Shown here piece by piece: positions 7,778 through 16,682 of a DNA stretch of 64,000 bases. Under the pieces are notes generated by a model. That model had not been told where the DNA came from. It saw only the letters and a list, made by a program, of their open reading frames with translations, and searched no databases. This stretch comes from Erythrobacter dokdonensis DSW-74 (GTDB lineage Bacteria; Pseudomonadota; Alphaproteobacteria; Sphingomonadales; Sphingomonadaceae), in contig NZ_LZYB01000003.1 in assembly GCF_001677335.1 (NCBI RefSeq), positions 310,001 to 374,000 of the forward strand, written 5' to 3'. The translations under genes and the position numbers were made by a program. Positions within the stretch are counted from its first letter, which is position 1. Each line of letters begins with the position of its first letter.

Positions 7778-9432
7778 CCCGGCTCTGGCGCCTGACCACC
7801 GAGGCGAAGGTCGGTGGCATCGAGCACCCTGTCGGCAAGGGCAAGGCTTGCGGGCCGATGCGAGATTATGATCACTGTGCGGCCTTTCAGGGCACCAATG
7901 CAGGCTTCGACAAAGGCCGCCTCGCTGTCGAGGTCGTACATGCTGGTCGCTTCGTCGAGGATGTAGATCGGCGGATCGCGCAGCAAGGCGCGGGCAAGGG
8001 CAATGCGCTGGCGCTGGCCGCCGGACAGCCGCACTCCGTGATCGCCGACCCTGGTGGAAAGCCCGTGTGGCAGGCGGTCGATGAATTCCGATGCCTGGGC
8101 CAGATCGATTGCTCGCTTCAGCGCAACCGGATCGGGATCCGTCGCGTCGAAGGCGATGTTTTGCGCTATAGTCCCGTTGAATAGCAGGGGCTGCTGCGGC
8201 ACGTAGCCGAACTGACGCCTGAGATCTTGTATCTGCAGGTCAGAAATATCGATCCCGTCGAGCGTTATGCGGCCGGAATCGATTTCGTAAAAGCGCAGCA
8301 ACAGGCGAACCAGCGTGGACTTCCCCAGTCCGTTCTCGCCGGTCAGTGCGACGATCTGTCCCGGTGCGATCGAAAGATTTAGTCCGTCGAAAATCGTGGG
8401 GCGACCGGGATAGGCGAATTTGACGTTCTCCAAGCGGATCGCGCCCTGCGCTCGACCCAACCGAACGGTCCCGGCGTAACCATCCTCGATCGGTTTTGAG
8501 AGCACGTTCTCGAGCCGTGCCAGCGTCCCGCGCGCAATCTGGAATGCGCCGTAGGTTTCTGCCAGTCCGCCCACCGGACGGGTAAGCAGCGCTGCATAGA
8601 GCAGGAAGGTAAAGACTTCGCCGGGAGTGCGTCCCCCGTTATCGATCTGCCCGTTGCCGGCGACGAGGATGGCAATCGCCGCGATCGCCGCTGCTAGCGC
8701 GAGGGCCGGTCCGAGCACCGCAGCCAGGCGGGCCTGAGCCACGGCCAGGACGCGCGCCTTTTCGATCGCTTCGCCGTATCGCTGCTGGAAGCTGTCCTCG
8801 GTAGCGAAAGCCTTTGTCGCTGAAATCATCTCCAGATCGCTTTCCGCCAGCATGATGAGATCGGTTTCGGCCTTGCGGAAGCGACGAGACGCATTGCGCA
8901 ATCGGCGACCGAACAATCTGGCGAGAATGAAGAAGACCGGTACGATGATGGGCACGATCAATCCGATCGTGGGATCGATCAGGAAGAGCAGCAGGGATGC
9001 TCCGGCCGCAGTCATGATCATGGCCGGCACGTTGGCCAGTGTCGCCGTGAGGAACCGGCTGAGATTCTCGACCTCATAGGTCATCAATGCAAGGAGATCT
9101 CCGCTGCGGCTATGATCGTGAAATGACAGGGGCATCGCCTGGATATGGGCATAGACCTCGCGGCGAAGGCCGGCGAGGATCCGGCCCGAAGCATGTTCCG
9201 ACAGCACCGCAACGACAATATTGATGATCGCCAGAGTTACGAGCGCGGTCAGCAGCAGCGCGACAGTCGGATAGAGATCATCGCCGACATCTCCGACAAC
9301 ACCGGCAAGGAAGTTGCCGGCAAGCCAGGGGATTGCCAGAGCCGCCAGCGAACTGAGCAGCGAAAGGCCGCTGAGCGTCGCGATCTCGCCGATGAACGGG
9401 CGCGCCCTGTTCCAAAGCAAGTTCAGGTTCAC
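7774..9432 (-). CDS. ABC transporter, fused membrane and ATPase domains (lasso exporter D)
   Basis: A 552-residue half-transporter. Six membrane helices occupy about residues 10-300 (starting FIGEIATLSGLSLLSSLAAL), followed by a nucleotide-binding domain with Walker A GENGLGKST, signature LSGGQRQR and Walker B IYILDEATS. It would act as a homodimeric exporter of the mature lasso peptide and give self-protection, as McjD does for microcin J25. The start is GTG 9432 (VNLNLLWNRARP), because the region further upstream in frame encodes no membrane-protein sequence and overlaps the preceding gene. It follows the nucleotidyltransferase gene on the same strand by 41 bases and converges on the A-K-B1 operon. 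Confidence 0.86.
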   Translation of the reverse strand: MNLNLLWNRARPFIGEIATLSGLSLLSSLAALAIPWLAGNFLAGVVGDVGDDLYPTVALLLTALVTLAIINIVVAVLSEHASGRILAGLRREVYAHIQAMPLSFHDHSRSGDLLALMTYEVENLSRFLTATLANVPAMIMTAAGASLLLFLIDPTIGLIVPIIVPVFFILARLFGRRLRNASRRFRKAETDLIMLAESDLEMISATKAFATEDSFQQRYGEAIEKARVLAVAQARLAAVLGPALALAAAIAAIAILVAGNGQIDNGGRTPGEVFTFLLYAALLTRPVGGLAETYGAFQIARGTLARLENVLSKPIEDGYAGTVRLGRAQGAIRLENVKFAYPGRPTIFDGLNLSIAPGQIVALTGENGLGKSTLVRLLLRFYEIDSGRITLDGIDISDLQIQDLRRQFGYVPQQPLLFNGTIAQNIAFDATDPDPVALKRAIDLAQASEFIDRLPHGLSTRVGDHGVRLSGGQRQRIALARALLRDPPIYILDEATSMYDLDSEAAFVEACIGALKGRTVIIISHRPASLALADRVLDATDLRLGGQAPEPG

Positions 9433-9473
9433 GAGACACCCGGCTCCATGTTCGGCATGCGAAAGCTGCTTTC

Positions 9474-10661
9474 CTAACCGTTCCGGCCAAAACGCAAAAG
9501 CGCAGAGGCCGATTGCAGCAGGCGCCACGTATACAACGCAACGTTCGGCCAGTGCCGCTTGTCGGGAAAGCGGTCCTCCAACACGTCGCGTTCCGGGAAG
9601 ACTTGCCGCAGCACGAGGCCGCGCCGGATCCCCCAATCAGGAGCAGCCGCAAAATCCTGTCTGAACCTCTGAAAGTTCGATTGCTGCGCCAGATACCGGG
9701 ACACCGGGCCTTCGGCCGTTTCTGCAGACAGGGAATCGATACACCTGTCGGGAATGCCCGTTCCCAGGCGATCGCGAGCAAATAGCAGTCCGGCAAGAAC
9801 CGTCCCGGCAGCACCGCTCCTGTGTGAGATATCGCTCAGCAGGGACCAGTCACTCGCGTCGAGACGGGCACACATGAGGTCGAGATCTACTGCCCAGATC
9901 AGTCTTTCGGAATCGAAAACTCTCTCGCCCTCAATGTGATATCCTAACATGTTGTGCGCCTGACGATTGATGCAAATCATGAGGATATTGTCGACAAGCC
10001 CAAGGCTGCGCGCATTCGCCGATAGCCGGGGCAGAGCGATGGTACGCGTCTCGAAGCCGTTTTGCGCGAGCGCGGCAGCCAGCGTCGTTGATGAGCTCAT
10101 TGCCCAATGGACATCAACCTCGTGCGTGAACCCGCCTTGCGCATCCACGACCCATGCTTCCTGAAGCCCAAAATGGTGTCCGCGGGGACGGAATCCGAGC
10201 GCCCGCAGGCAGCGACGTGCGTTGTCCCGTTCGGCACCAGCAAGGACAATGTCGGTATCGCCGCGCCTGCGCATCGCCGGATCATCGTAGCAGGAGTAGG
10301 CGATGGCCGTGCCCTTCATGAGCAGCGGTTCGAAACCCCGCGCATGCAGCGCCTCAACCAGTTGCGCCACGCGCTGGCCATGGCTGATTTCCCACAATGC
10401 CTGCAGTCGGGCTTGTTCGAGGATGCTCTCTTGAAGGACCCTTGGCAGACTGTCTGGCATGCTGCCCGCGAGCAGTAACGCGATCCCATGAAAGTCGATC
10501 CGCGAAATGACTTCCGCCTGGGCGCCGTCGAGCTCTTGCGACCAGGGCGGGCAATCGCTTCCGCGAAGTGTGGCTCGCACACAGTCGGCAAGGAACCTGT
10601 CCGCCCTTGCGATCGACCCAGCGCTATCCACCCGTTGCACTCGCTTTTCCCCGCTGCTCAC
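9474..10661 (-). CDS. Nucleotidyltransferase family protein of lasso cluster (NTase_5-like)
   Basis: About 395 residues. The nucleotidyltransferase signature is visible as LLMKGTAIAYSCYDD followed by MRRRGDTDIVL, where the G-D-x-D acidic pair would bind metal and NTP. The matching third acidic residue is probably in HEVDVHW. The family (PF14907 type) recurs in lasso clusters that carry an HPr-like kinase. In pseudomycoidin the homologue was reported to extend the phosphorylated C-terminus with hexoses, so a second tailoring step on the phospho-Ser is plausible (inference). The start is uncertain: GTG 10661 is chosen; other in-frame GTGs follow within 30 bases. It forms a two-gene unit with the exporter. 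Confidence 0.75.
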   Translation of the reverse strand: MSSGEKRVQRVDSAGSIARADRFLADCVRATLRGSDCPPWSQELDGAQAEVISRIDFHGIALLLAGSMPDSLPRVLQESILEQARLQALWEISHGQRVAQLVEALHARGFEPLLMKGTAIAYSCYDDPAMRRRGDTDIVLAGAERDNARRCLRALGFRPRGHHFGLQEAWVVDAQGGFTHEVDVHWAMSSSTTLAAALAQNGFETRTIALPRLSANARSLGLVDNILMICINRQAHNMLGYHIEGERVFDSERLIWAVDLDLMCARLDASDWSLLSDISHRSGAAGTVLAGLLFARDRLGTGIPDRCIDSLSAETAEGPVSRYLAQQSNFQRFRQDFAAAPDWGIRRGLVLRQVFPERDVLEDRFPDKRHWPNVALYTWRLLQSASALLRFGRNG

Positions 10662-10816
10662 GGTAGCGTGGCTGCCCTTAGCCCATACTGGGGGGGTTGC
10701 CACTGTTTTTGTGGGGCGCGCATCTGCCTCACAGATTAGCGATTGACCCACTTTTCCCATGCTGCAATGCGGCAAGTGCAACGCAGCTCAATCGCAAGGC
10801 GGGGTTTTCTTTTCAT

Positions 10817-11713
10817 ATGGCGACCGATTGCATCAGGCGTGGCATCATCCTTGCCGGCGGTTCCGGGACGCGGCTCTACCCGTTGACGCGGGGCGTCTCC
10901 AAGCAGCTCATGCCGATCTTTGACAAGCCGATGGTCTATTATCCGCTCAGCACGCTCATGCTGGCGGGCATCCGTGAAATCCTGATCATCACCACCCCCG
11001 AAGATGCAGATCAGTTTCGGCGTGTGCTGGGCGATGGTTCCGATTTCGGCGTCTCGTTGAGCTATGCGGTGCAGCCCAGGCCCGAAGGTCTTGCGCAAGC
11101 GTTTCACATCGGCGCGGATTTCGTGAAGGGCGGCCCCAGCGCACTTATTCTCGGCGACAATATTTTTTACGGTCATGGCCTGCCGCAATTGCTCAAGAGC
11201 GCAAGCGCGCGCACGACCGGGGCAAGCATTTTCGCTTACCGGGTGACCGATCCGCAGGCGTTCGGCGTGGTTGAATTCGATGCCAGCGGCAAAGCGATCT
11301 CGATCGAGGAAAAGCCCAAGGTCCCCAAGTCGAACTATGCTGTGACAGGTCTTTACTTCTATGACGAAACCGTTGTCGACCGGGCGCGGGATCTGAAGCC
11401 TTCGGCACGCGGTGAACTCGAAATCACCGATCTGAACCGGCTGTACCTGGATGAGGGCACAATGGCTGTCGAGATCATGGGGCGCGGCTTTGCGTGGCTC
11501 GATACGGGCACCCATGCCTCGCTGCTCGATGCCGGGACCTATGTCCGCATCACCGAGGAGCGGCAGGGGCTAAAGATTTCATGCCCCGAAGAAATCGCCT
11601 GGCGGCAGGGCTTTATCACCTCCGACCGGCTGCGGGAAATCGCTGAGCCGCTGCGCAAGTCGGGCTATGGTGAATACCTTCTCAAGGTGCTCGAAGAGAC
11701 GGTGCCCGCGTGA
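10817..11713 (+). CDS. rfbA: Glucose-1-phosphate thymidylyltransferase
   Basis: A 298-residue enzyme that makes dTDP-glucose from glucose-1-phosphate and dTTP, the first step to dTDP-L-rhamnose. The nucleotide-binding signature [20 protein letters not shown] is at the N-terminus, and [10 protein letters not shown] and [20 protein letters not shown] follow in family order. The start ATG 10817 gives [15 protein letters not shown]; the in-frame extension upstream is not conserved-looking. It is the first gene of a tight rfbA-C-D-B operon and overlaps rfbC by four bases. Confidence 0.95.
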   Translation: MATDCIRRGIILAGGSGTRLYPLTRGVSKQLMPIFDKPMVYYPLSTLMLAGIREILIITTPEDADQFRRVLGDGSDFGVSLSYAVQPRPEGLAQAFHIGADFVKGGPSALILGDNIFYGHGLPQLLKSASARTTGASIFAYRVTDPQAFGVVEFDASGKAISIEEKPKVPKSNYAVTGLYFYDETVVDRARDLKPSARGELEITDLNRLYLDEGTMAVEIMGRGFAWLDTGTHASLLDAGTYVRITEERQGLKISCPEEIAWRQGFITSDRLREIAEPLRKSGYGEYLLKVLEETVPA

Positions 11714-12255
11714 ACATCATCGAAACCGCTCTGCCGGGTGTTCTGATCATCGAGCCACGCGTGTTTGGCGATGAACGCGGCTTCTTCATGGAGACATGGA
11801 ACGCTGCGGCATTTGGCGCGGCCGGGCTCGACCTTGCCTTTGTGCAGGACAATCACAGTCGCTCGCAGAGGGGCGTTCTGCGCGGCCTGCATTTCCAGAA
11901 TCCGGGGGCGCAGGGCAAACTGGTGCGGGTGACGCAAGGCGCGGTGTTCGATGTCGCGGTCGATCTGCGCAAGTCCTCGCCGACTTTCGGCCAGTGGGTC
12001 GGGGTGGAACTCAGCGCCGATAACAAACGCATGTTCTGGGTGCCTGAAGGCTTTGCTCACGGGTTCCTCACCCTCGAGGACGACACGGATTTTCTCTACA
12101 AGTGTACAGCGCCTTACGCGCCGCAAAGCGAATATACGCTGGCATGGAACGATCCGGCGGTCGGGATCGACTGGCCGGTGACCGGCCTTGATCCCATTAT
12201 CTCCGAAAAGGACGCGCGCGGGCTTTGTCTCGCCGATGTACCGGTGTTTGCATGA
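11710..12255 (+). CDS. rfbC: dTDP-4-dehydrorhamnose 3,5-epimerase
   Basis: A 181-residue cupin-fold epimerase acting on dTDP-4-keto-6-deoxyglucose. Family hallmarks are the [18 protein letters not shown] opening, [18 protein letters not shown] with the catalytic His, and [23 protein letters not shown] 11710 overlaps the rfbA stop (GTGA), indicating translational coupling; its own stop overlaps the rfbD start. Confidence 0.96.
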   Translation: MNIIETALPGVLIIEPRVFGDERGFFMETWNAAAFGAAGLDLAFVQDNHSRSQRGVLRGLHFQNPGAQGKLVRVTQGAVFDVAVDLRKSSPTFGQWVGVELSADNKRMFWVPEGFAHGFLTLEDDTDFLYKCTAPYAPQSEYTLAWNDPAVGIDWPVTGLDPIISEKDARGLCLADVPVFA

Positions 12256-13109
12256 AGGTACTGATTACCGGAGCGGGCGGCCAGCTTGGCGGCGCATTGA
12301 CCCGGCTGGCCCCTGCATGGGCTGAAATCAACGCGATTGATGCCGACGATTGCGACTTCACCGAGGTCGAGATGCTGCGCGCCCGGCTGGTCGTAGAATC
12401 CCCGGACGTTATTCTCAACGCGGCCGCCTACACTGCGGTCGACCGGGCCGAGAGCGAGCCAGATATCGCCCATGCGATCAATACGGAGGCGGTCGAGGCG
12501 ATGGTCGAGGCCATGGCCGAAACGGGCGGAAAGCTTGTCCATGTGTCGACAGATTTCGTTTTCGACGGCCAGTCGAGCGACCCGTACCAGCCCTCTGACG
12601 TTCGCAACCCCCTGTCCGTCTATGGACGCACCAAGGCAGAGGGAGAGGACAAATTGCGCCCCGAGGACCTGCTGGTGCGAACCGCCTGGGTCTATGAAGC
12701 GGGCGGTGCCAATTTCGTGCGCACCATGATCCGGCTCATGAAGGAGCGCGACGAATTACGGGTGGTTGCCGACCAGGTGGGTGCGCCGACTTGGGCCACC
12801 GGCCTTGCTCGCACCATCTGGGGGCTGACCGAGAAAGGCGCGACCGGAATCTTCCACCATTGCGACGACGGAGTGGCAACGTGGCACGAATTCGCCGTCG
12901 CCATCGCCGAGGAGGCCCATGCGCTGGGCCTGATTGCGAAGGTTCCGGTGATCCACGCGATCACCAGCGCCGAATATCCCACGCCTGCGCGGCGTCCGGC
13001 ATTCTCGCTGCTTGATTGCAGCGCCACCCGCACCTTTCTGGCAGACGCGCCGGTTCACTGGCGCACCAATCTGCGGCTGATGCTCGAAGAGGAAGCAAAG
13101 CTTGGCTAA
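12252..13109 (+). CDS. rfbD: dTDP-4-dehydrorhamnose reductase
   Basis: A 285-residue short-chain reductase that forms dTDP-L-rhamnose. The N-terminal motif TGAGGQLGGAL binds NAD(P)H. The core NAAAYTAVDRAESEPDIAHA and the catalytic YGRTKAEGE (Tyr-x-x-x-Lys) are present. ATG 12252 overlaps the rfbC stop (ATGA). Its 3' end overlaps the start of rfbB by eight bases. Confidence 0.96.
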   Translation: MKVLITGAGGQLGGALTRLAPAWAEINAIDADDCDFTEVEMLRARLVVESPDVILNAAAYTAVDRAESEPDIAHAINTEAVEAMVEAMAETGGKLVHVSTDFVFDGQSSDPYQPSDVRNPLSVYGRTKAEGEDKLRPEDLLVRTAWVYEAGGANFVRTMIRLMKERDELRVVADQVGAPTWATGLARTIWGLTEKGATGIFHHCDDGVATWHEFAVAIAEEAHALGLIAKVPVIHAITSAEYPTPARRPAFSLLDCSATRTFLADAPVHWRTNLRLMLEEEAKLG

Positions 13110-14160
13110 TCTGCTTGTTACCGGTGGCGCCGGATTCATCGGCGGCAATTTCGTGCATTACTGGAATGCCCGGCACCCTGACGCCCGCGTGGTGGTGCTC
13201 GATGCGCTGACCTATGCCGGCAACCGCTCGACGCTCGAAGGCAGCAAGGCCGAACTGGTGGTCGGCGACATTCGTGACACCGCGCTCGTAGAAGCCCTGC
13301 TGCGCGATCACGAGATCACCACGCTGGTGCATTTTGCTGCGGAAAGCCATGTCGACCGTTCGATCAGCGGGCCGGATGCCTTCATCGACACCAATATCCT
13401 CGGCACCAATAGCCTGCTGAAGGCCGCACGCGCGGTCTGGCTGGCGGGCAGCGGCGTGCCGCACCGCTTTCACCACATCTCGACCGACGAGGTATTCGGC
13501 TCGCTCGGCCCGAATGATCCGGCTTTTTCCGAGACCACGCCTTATGCGCCCAACTCACCCTATTCGGCATCGAAAGCGGCGTCCGACCACCTCGTTCGCG
13601 CCTATCATCACACCTTCGGGCTCGAGGTGACGACGAGCAATTGCTCGAACAATTACGGGCCCTACCAGTATCCCGAAAAGCTGATCCCGCTGTTCCTGCT
13701 CAACGCGCTGCACGGGCGCAACCTGCCGATTTATGGCGATGGCATGAACGTGCGCGACTGGCTGCATGTCGAGGATCATTGCCGCGGGATCGAGGCGTGC
13801 CTCGCGCGCGGCGTGCCGGGAGAGACCTATAATATCGGCGGCGGGGCGGAACTGCCCAACATGACTGTGATCGATCGCGTCTGCACCGAAGTCGACTGTG
13901 CCTTCGCCGAGGTCGACGGGCTGGCACAGCGCTACCCCGATGCGCCCGCCGCCAGGGGTGAGCCGACCGCCAGCCTCAAGACCTTCGTCACCGACCGAGC
14001 CGGACACGACCGGCGCTACGCCATCGACGAAACCAAGGCCCGCGCCGAACTGGGCTACGCACCCGCGCACACCTTCGAGGATGGACTGCAGCAAACCCTA
14101 CGATGGTACCTCGACAACGAACAATGGTGGCGTCCGCTGGTCGGGCAGGTGCAGGCCTGA
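13102..14160 (+). CDS. rfbB: dTDP-glucose 4,6-dehydratase
   Basis: A 352-residue extended SDR enzyme converting dTDP-glucose to the 4-keto-6-deoxy sugar. It shows TGGAGFIGGNFVHYW (NAD binding), HFAAESHVDRSI, STDEVFGSLG and the active-site YSASKAASDHLVRAY. The start is TTG 13102, with GAAGAGGAAG upstream; it overlaps rfbD by eight bases, and its stop overlaps the next start (TGATG). The rfbA-C-D-B order differs from the B-D-A-C order of enterobacteria. Confidence 0.95.
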   Translation: MANLLVTGGAGFIGGNFVHYWNARHPDARVVVLDALTYAGNRSTLEGSKAELVVGDIRDTALVEALLRDHEITTLVHFAAESHVDRSISGPDAFIDTNILGTNSLLKAARAVWLAGSGVPHRFHHISTDEVFGSLGPNDPAFSETTPYAPNSPYSASKAASDHLVRAYHHTFGLEVTTSNCSNNYGPYQYPEKLIPLFLLNALHGRNLPIYGDGMNVRDWLHVEDHCRGIEACLARGVPGETYNIGGGAELPNMTVIDRVCTEVDCAFAEVDGLAQRYPDAPAARGEPTASLKTFVTDRAGHDRRYAIDETKARAELGYAPAHTFEDGLQQTLRWYLDNEQWWRPLVGQVQA

Positions 14161-15284
14161 TGAAAATGTCAATGCCCCGACCGGTTCTGGCCGAGCTTCT
14201 GGCAGGCCGTGACAACAATCTCAACCTGATCAGGGTGCTTGCAGCTTGCGCGGTCCTTGTGTCGCATGCTTTCCCTATCGCGCTCGGCAGCGGTTCCGTG
14301 GAACCGCTTGAACCGCAAACGGGTCTATCGCTGGGCGGCCACGCCGTTGCGGTGTTCTTTGTCCTGTCTGGCCTGCTGATTGCGCGCAGCTTCGACCGTG
14401 CAAGCAGTCACTGGCGGTTCGCAATCGCGAGGGTGATGCGTCTCTTCCCGGGATTGGCCATCGTTCTGGTGCTGACAGTCATGGCCGGAGCGATGCTGAC
14501 CACCCGAACCTTGCCGGACTATCTGACCGATCCGGCGACCCTGCTCTACGTGCCGGGCAACCTCAGCCTGTACTTCCTGCAATTCTCGCTGCCGGGCGTG
14601 TTTGAGGATAATCCGATGGGGCCGGCCATCAATGGCAGCTTGTGGACGCTGTTCTACGAGGTGGTTTGTTACTTCGGCCTCTTTGCCCTGGGTGTGCTGG
14701 GATTGCTGCGCAGCCGTGCCGCGTTCACGCTGGTTTTTGCAGGGCTTGCGGCTGCATTTCTTGTCAGCCTAGGCTGGGCGCCGGCGTCGGGACTGGCCTA
14801 TCGCCTCGACATGCTGGCGCATCTTGCATTCCCCTTTGGTCTGGGTGTTCTGGCCTATGTGTGGCGAGACCGCTTGCCGGTGGATATTCGGATCGCTGTC
14901 GTGCTGTGGCTGCTTGTGGCACTTGTGATGAAAACTGCCGCGCTGCTGCCCATGATCATGGTCGCTGTCGGGTACTCGACGATCTGGTTCGGTTTCGCAG
15001 TCAAGGGCCCGCTGCTCGTCTACAATCGGGTCGGGGATTATTCCTACGGCCTCTACATCTACGCTTTTCCGGTGCAGCAGGGGCTCGTGCATTTTCTGCC
15101 GGGCATGACGCCTGCTGCTAACATCCTTGCTGCCCTGCCTATCACCCTTACGCTCGCCGCATTTTCGTGGCTCATCGTCGAGCGCCGTGCGCTGGACAAG
15201 GTTGACCCCCTTGCCGTCCGGCTTGGGGCCTTGTTGTCAGGCCGAGCGCGGTACTCTGCCGAAGTGACCAGGCAGCCGCGATGA
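14160..15284 (+). CDS. Acyltransferase 3 family membrane protein
   Basis: A 374-residue protein with about ten membrane helices and the N-terminal family signature NLNLIRVLAACAVLVSHAFP, whose His is the catalytic residue of OafA/Acyltransferase_3 enzymes. These move acetyl or other acyl groups onto extracellular glycans. The start ATG overlaps the rfbB stop by one base, so this is the fifth gene of the rhamnose operon and may acylate the rhamnose-containing unit (inference). Confidence 0.88.
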   Translation: MKMSMPRPVLAELLAGRDNNLNLIRVLAACAVLVSHAFPIALGSGSVEPLEPQTGLSLGGHAVAVFFVLSGLLIARSFDRASSHWRFAIARVMRLFPGLAIVLVLTVMAGAMLTTRTLPDYLTDPATLLYVPGNLSLYFLQFSLPGVFEDNPMGPAINGSLWTLFYEVVCYFGLFALGVLGLLRSRAAFTLVFAGLAAAFLVSLGWAPASGLAYRLDMLAHLAFPFGLGVLAYVWRDRLPVDIRIAVVLWLLVALVMKTAALLPMIMVAVGYSTIWFGFAVKGPLLVYNRVGDYSYGLYIYAFPVQQGLVHFLPGMTPAANILAALPITLTLAAFSWLIVERRALDKVDPLAVRLGALLSGRARYSAEVTRQPR

Positions 15285-15302
15285 ACCGGGGCGCCGCAAT
15301 CA

Positions 15303-16028
15303 TCATGGCGCAACTGCGGTCGGACACAATTGCCGCGCGAGCCAACGACCAAGGCACTGATGCCCTGCCGGATTCATATGCAGGGCATCATGAGTCAGCA
15401 GGGGTTCCGACCCTGAACAGGATGCAAAAGCGTCGGCAGGATCGAGCATCGGGATATTCTCGGCGCGTGCGATGTCGCGTGCTGCCATCCGATAGGGGGC
15501 GAGCCTGTGATTGATCGCCATGCTTCCTCCCGGTGGAGGCGCCATCAGGATGACTTGCGCGCCGCGTGCACGCAAAGCCCTGATCTGTCGCGTCATCGCA
15601 GTTTTGTAGGCCGCAATTGGTACGGGCTTCTTGCGCCTCAGCCAGCCGCGTGGCGCGGCATCGTTGGTTCCATAAGCGATAACCACAAGATCGGCCTCGG
15701 GCAGATTGCTGGCGCGCCAGCGTCGCTCGCCGCCTGCTGCGGTTGCTCCGCCGATGCCGTAGCTTGTAACCTTCACCCCCCGAGCAAGCTCTTGTTCGAG
15801 CACTGCGCCGAACGGCAGGCCGGCGGCCCTCATCCGGCTGCCTGCCACGTGGCTATCACCAAGGATGGTTATCCTGTAGCCCGGGCTGGGGCACGCCAAC
15901 GGCCCGGGCAGTTGAGTGACAGATGATGTCCTCGCGCTCACCGTCCCCGCGATTCTCCACTGCGGAACCTCCGGCCACAACAGTGCAGCCAGCCCGAGCA
16001 GCACTGCGGCAACAGCCAGCGCAATCAT
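15303..16028 (-). CDS. SGNH/GDSL hydrolase family protein, signal-anchored
   Basis: About 241 residues. An N-terminal hydrophobic segment (MIALAVAAVLLGLAALLW) is followed by the SGNH blocks: ILGDSHVAGSRM (block I, catalytic Ser), GIGGATAAGG (block II Gly), YGTNDAAPRG (block III Asn) and THDALHMNPAGHQCLG (block V, Asp-x-x-His). It would be a periplasmic esterase or O-acetyl hydrolase/transferase acting on polysaccharide. The start is uncertain: ATG 16028 puts the anchor at residue 1, while GTG or TTG near 16064-16067 would lengthen it. It converges on the acyltransferase gene and diverges from the hexapeptide acetyltransferase gene, which suggests coupled acylation and deacylation of the EPS. 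Confidence 0.8.
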   Translation of the reverse strand: MIALAVAAVLLGLAALLWPEVPQWRIAGTVSARTSSVTQLPGPLACPSPGYRITILGDSHVAGSRMRAAGLPFGAVLEQELARGVKVTSYGIGGATAAGGERRWRASNLPEADLVVIAYGTNDAAPRGWLRRKKPVPIAAYKTAMTRQIRALRARGAQVILMAPPPGGSMAINHRLAPYRMAARDIARAENIPMLDPADAFASCSGSEPLLTHDALHMNPAGHQCLGRWLARQLCPTAVAP

Positions 16029-16143
16029 TCTGGCGTGCTTCGGAAAGCGGCTTTGGGTCTGCACCAATCGAGGATTGCGCGTCCAATCGATTTGGGTCAA
16101 GCGGCAGCGCGATAGCGAGCATAGCACGTAAAGGAATGTTACT

Positions 16144-16638
16144 ATGAGCCTCGCCCGTCTGTCGTTCCTGCGCAAACTCCTCACCGGGACGCGCCTGCGT
16201 TTCTTCCGGGGTGTAATGAAAATGGACATACACCCGACTGTGGAGATGTCCCTTAGTGCCAAGCCGGACATGACCTTTCCGAAGGGAGTGCACATCGGCG
16301 AGTATACCTATGTCGCCTTCAACGCGCGGATACTGACGCATGACCGCACACGCGGGATGTACATGCACACCCGGATTGGCCGGAACTGCTTCATCGGCGG
16401 GGAAAGTATCATTCTGCCCGGCATCAAGGTTGGCGACAATTGCGTGGTCGGAGCCGGCAGCGTGGTCACCAAGGATGTGCCGCCGCGCTCGATCGTGGCC
16501 GGAAACCCGGCCAAGGTGATTCGCAGTGACATCGAAGTGGGAACTTATGGCCGCTTCCTTGATGCCGACGAGACGGAGCGGCGGATTCGCTCGAGCGATC
16601 CGCTGGCGGCTGATCTCCCCAATCGTATGGGTTCCTAG
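16144..16638 (+). CDS. Left-handed beta-helix (hexapeptide) acyltransferase
   Basis: A 164-residue protein with LbH hexapeptide repeats through the middle (VHIGEYTYVAFNARIL, TRIGRNCFIGGESIILPGIK, VGDNCVVGAGSVVTKDVP) and the terminal GNPAKVIR signature of O-acetyltransferases that use acetyl-CoA. ATG 16144 has AAAGGA about nine bases upstream. It is presumably a serine-acetyltransferase-like sugar O-acetyltransferase of the EPS pathway; the acceptor is unknown. Confidence 0.85.
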   Translation: MSLARLSFLRKLLTGTRLRFFRGVMKMDIHPTVEMSLSAKPDMTFPKGVHIGEYTYVAFNARILTHDRTRGMYMHTRIGRNCFIGGESIILPGIKVGDNCVVGAGSVVTKDVPPRSIVAGNPAKVIRSDIEVGTYGRFLDADETERRIRSSDPLAADLPNRMGS

Positions 16639-16682
16639 ATGCGGCTCTCTTCAGGGAATTTCGTTGCGACAAGGGGTAAACG

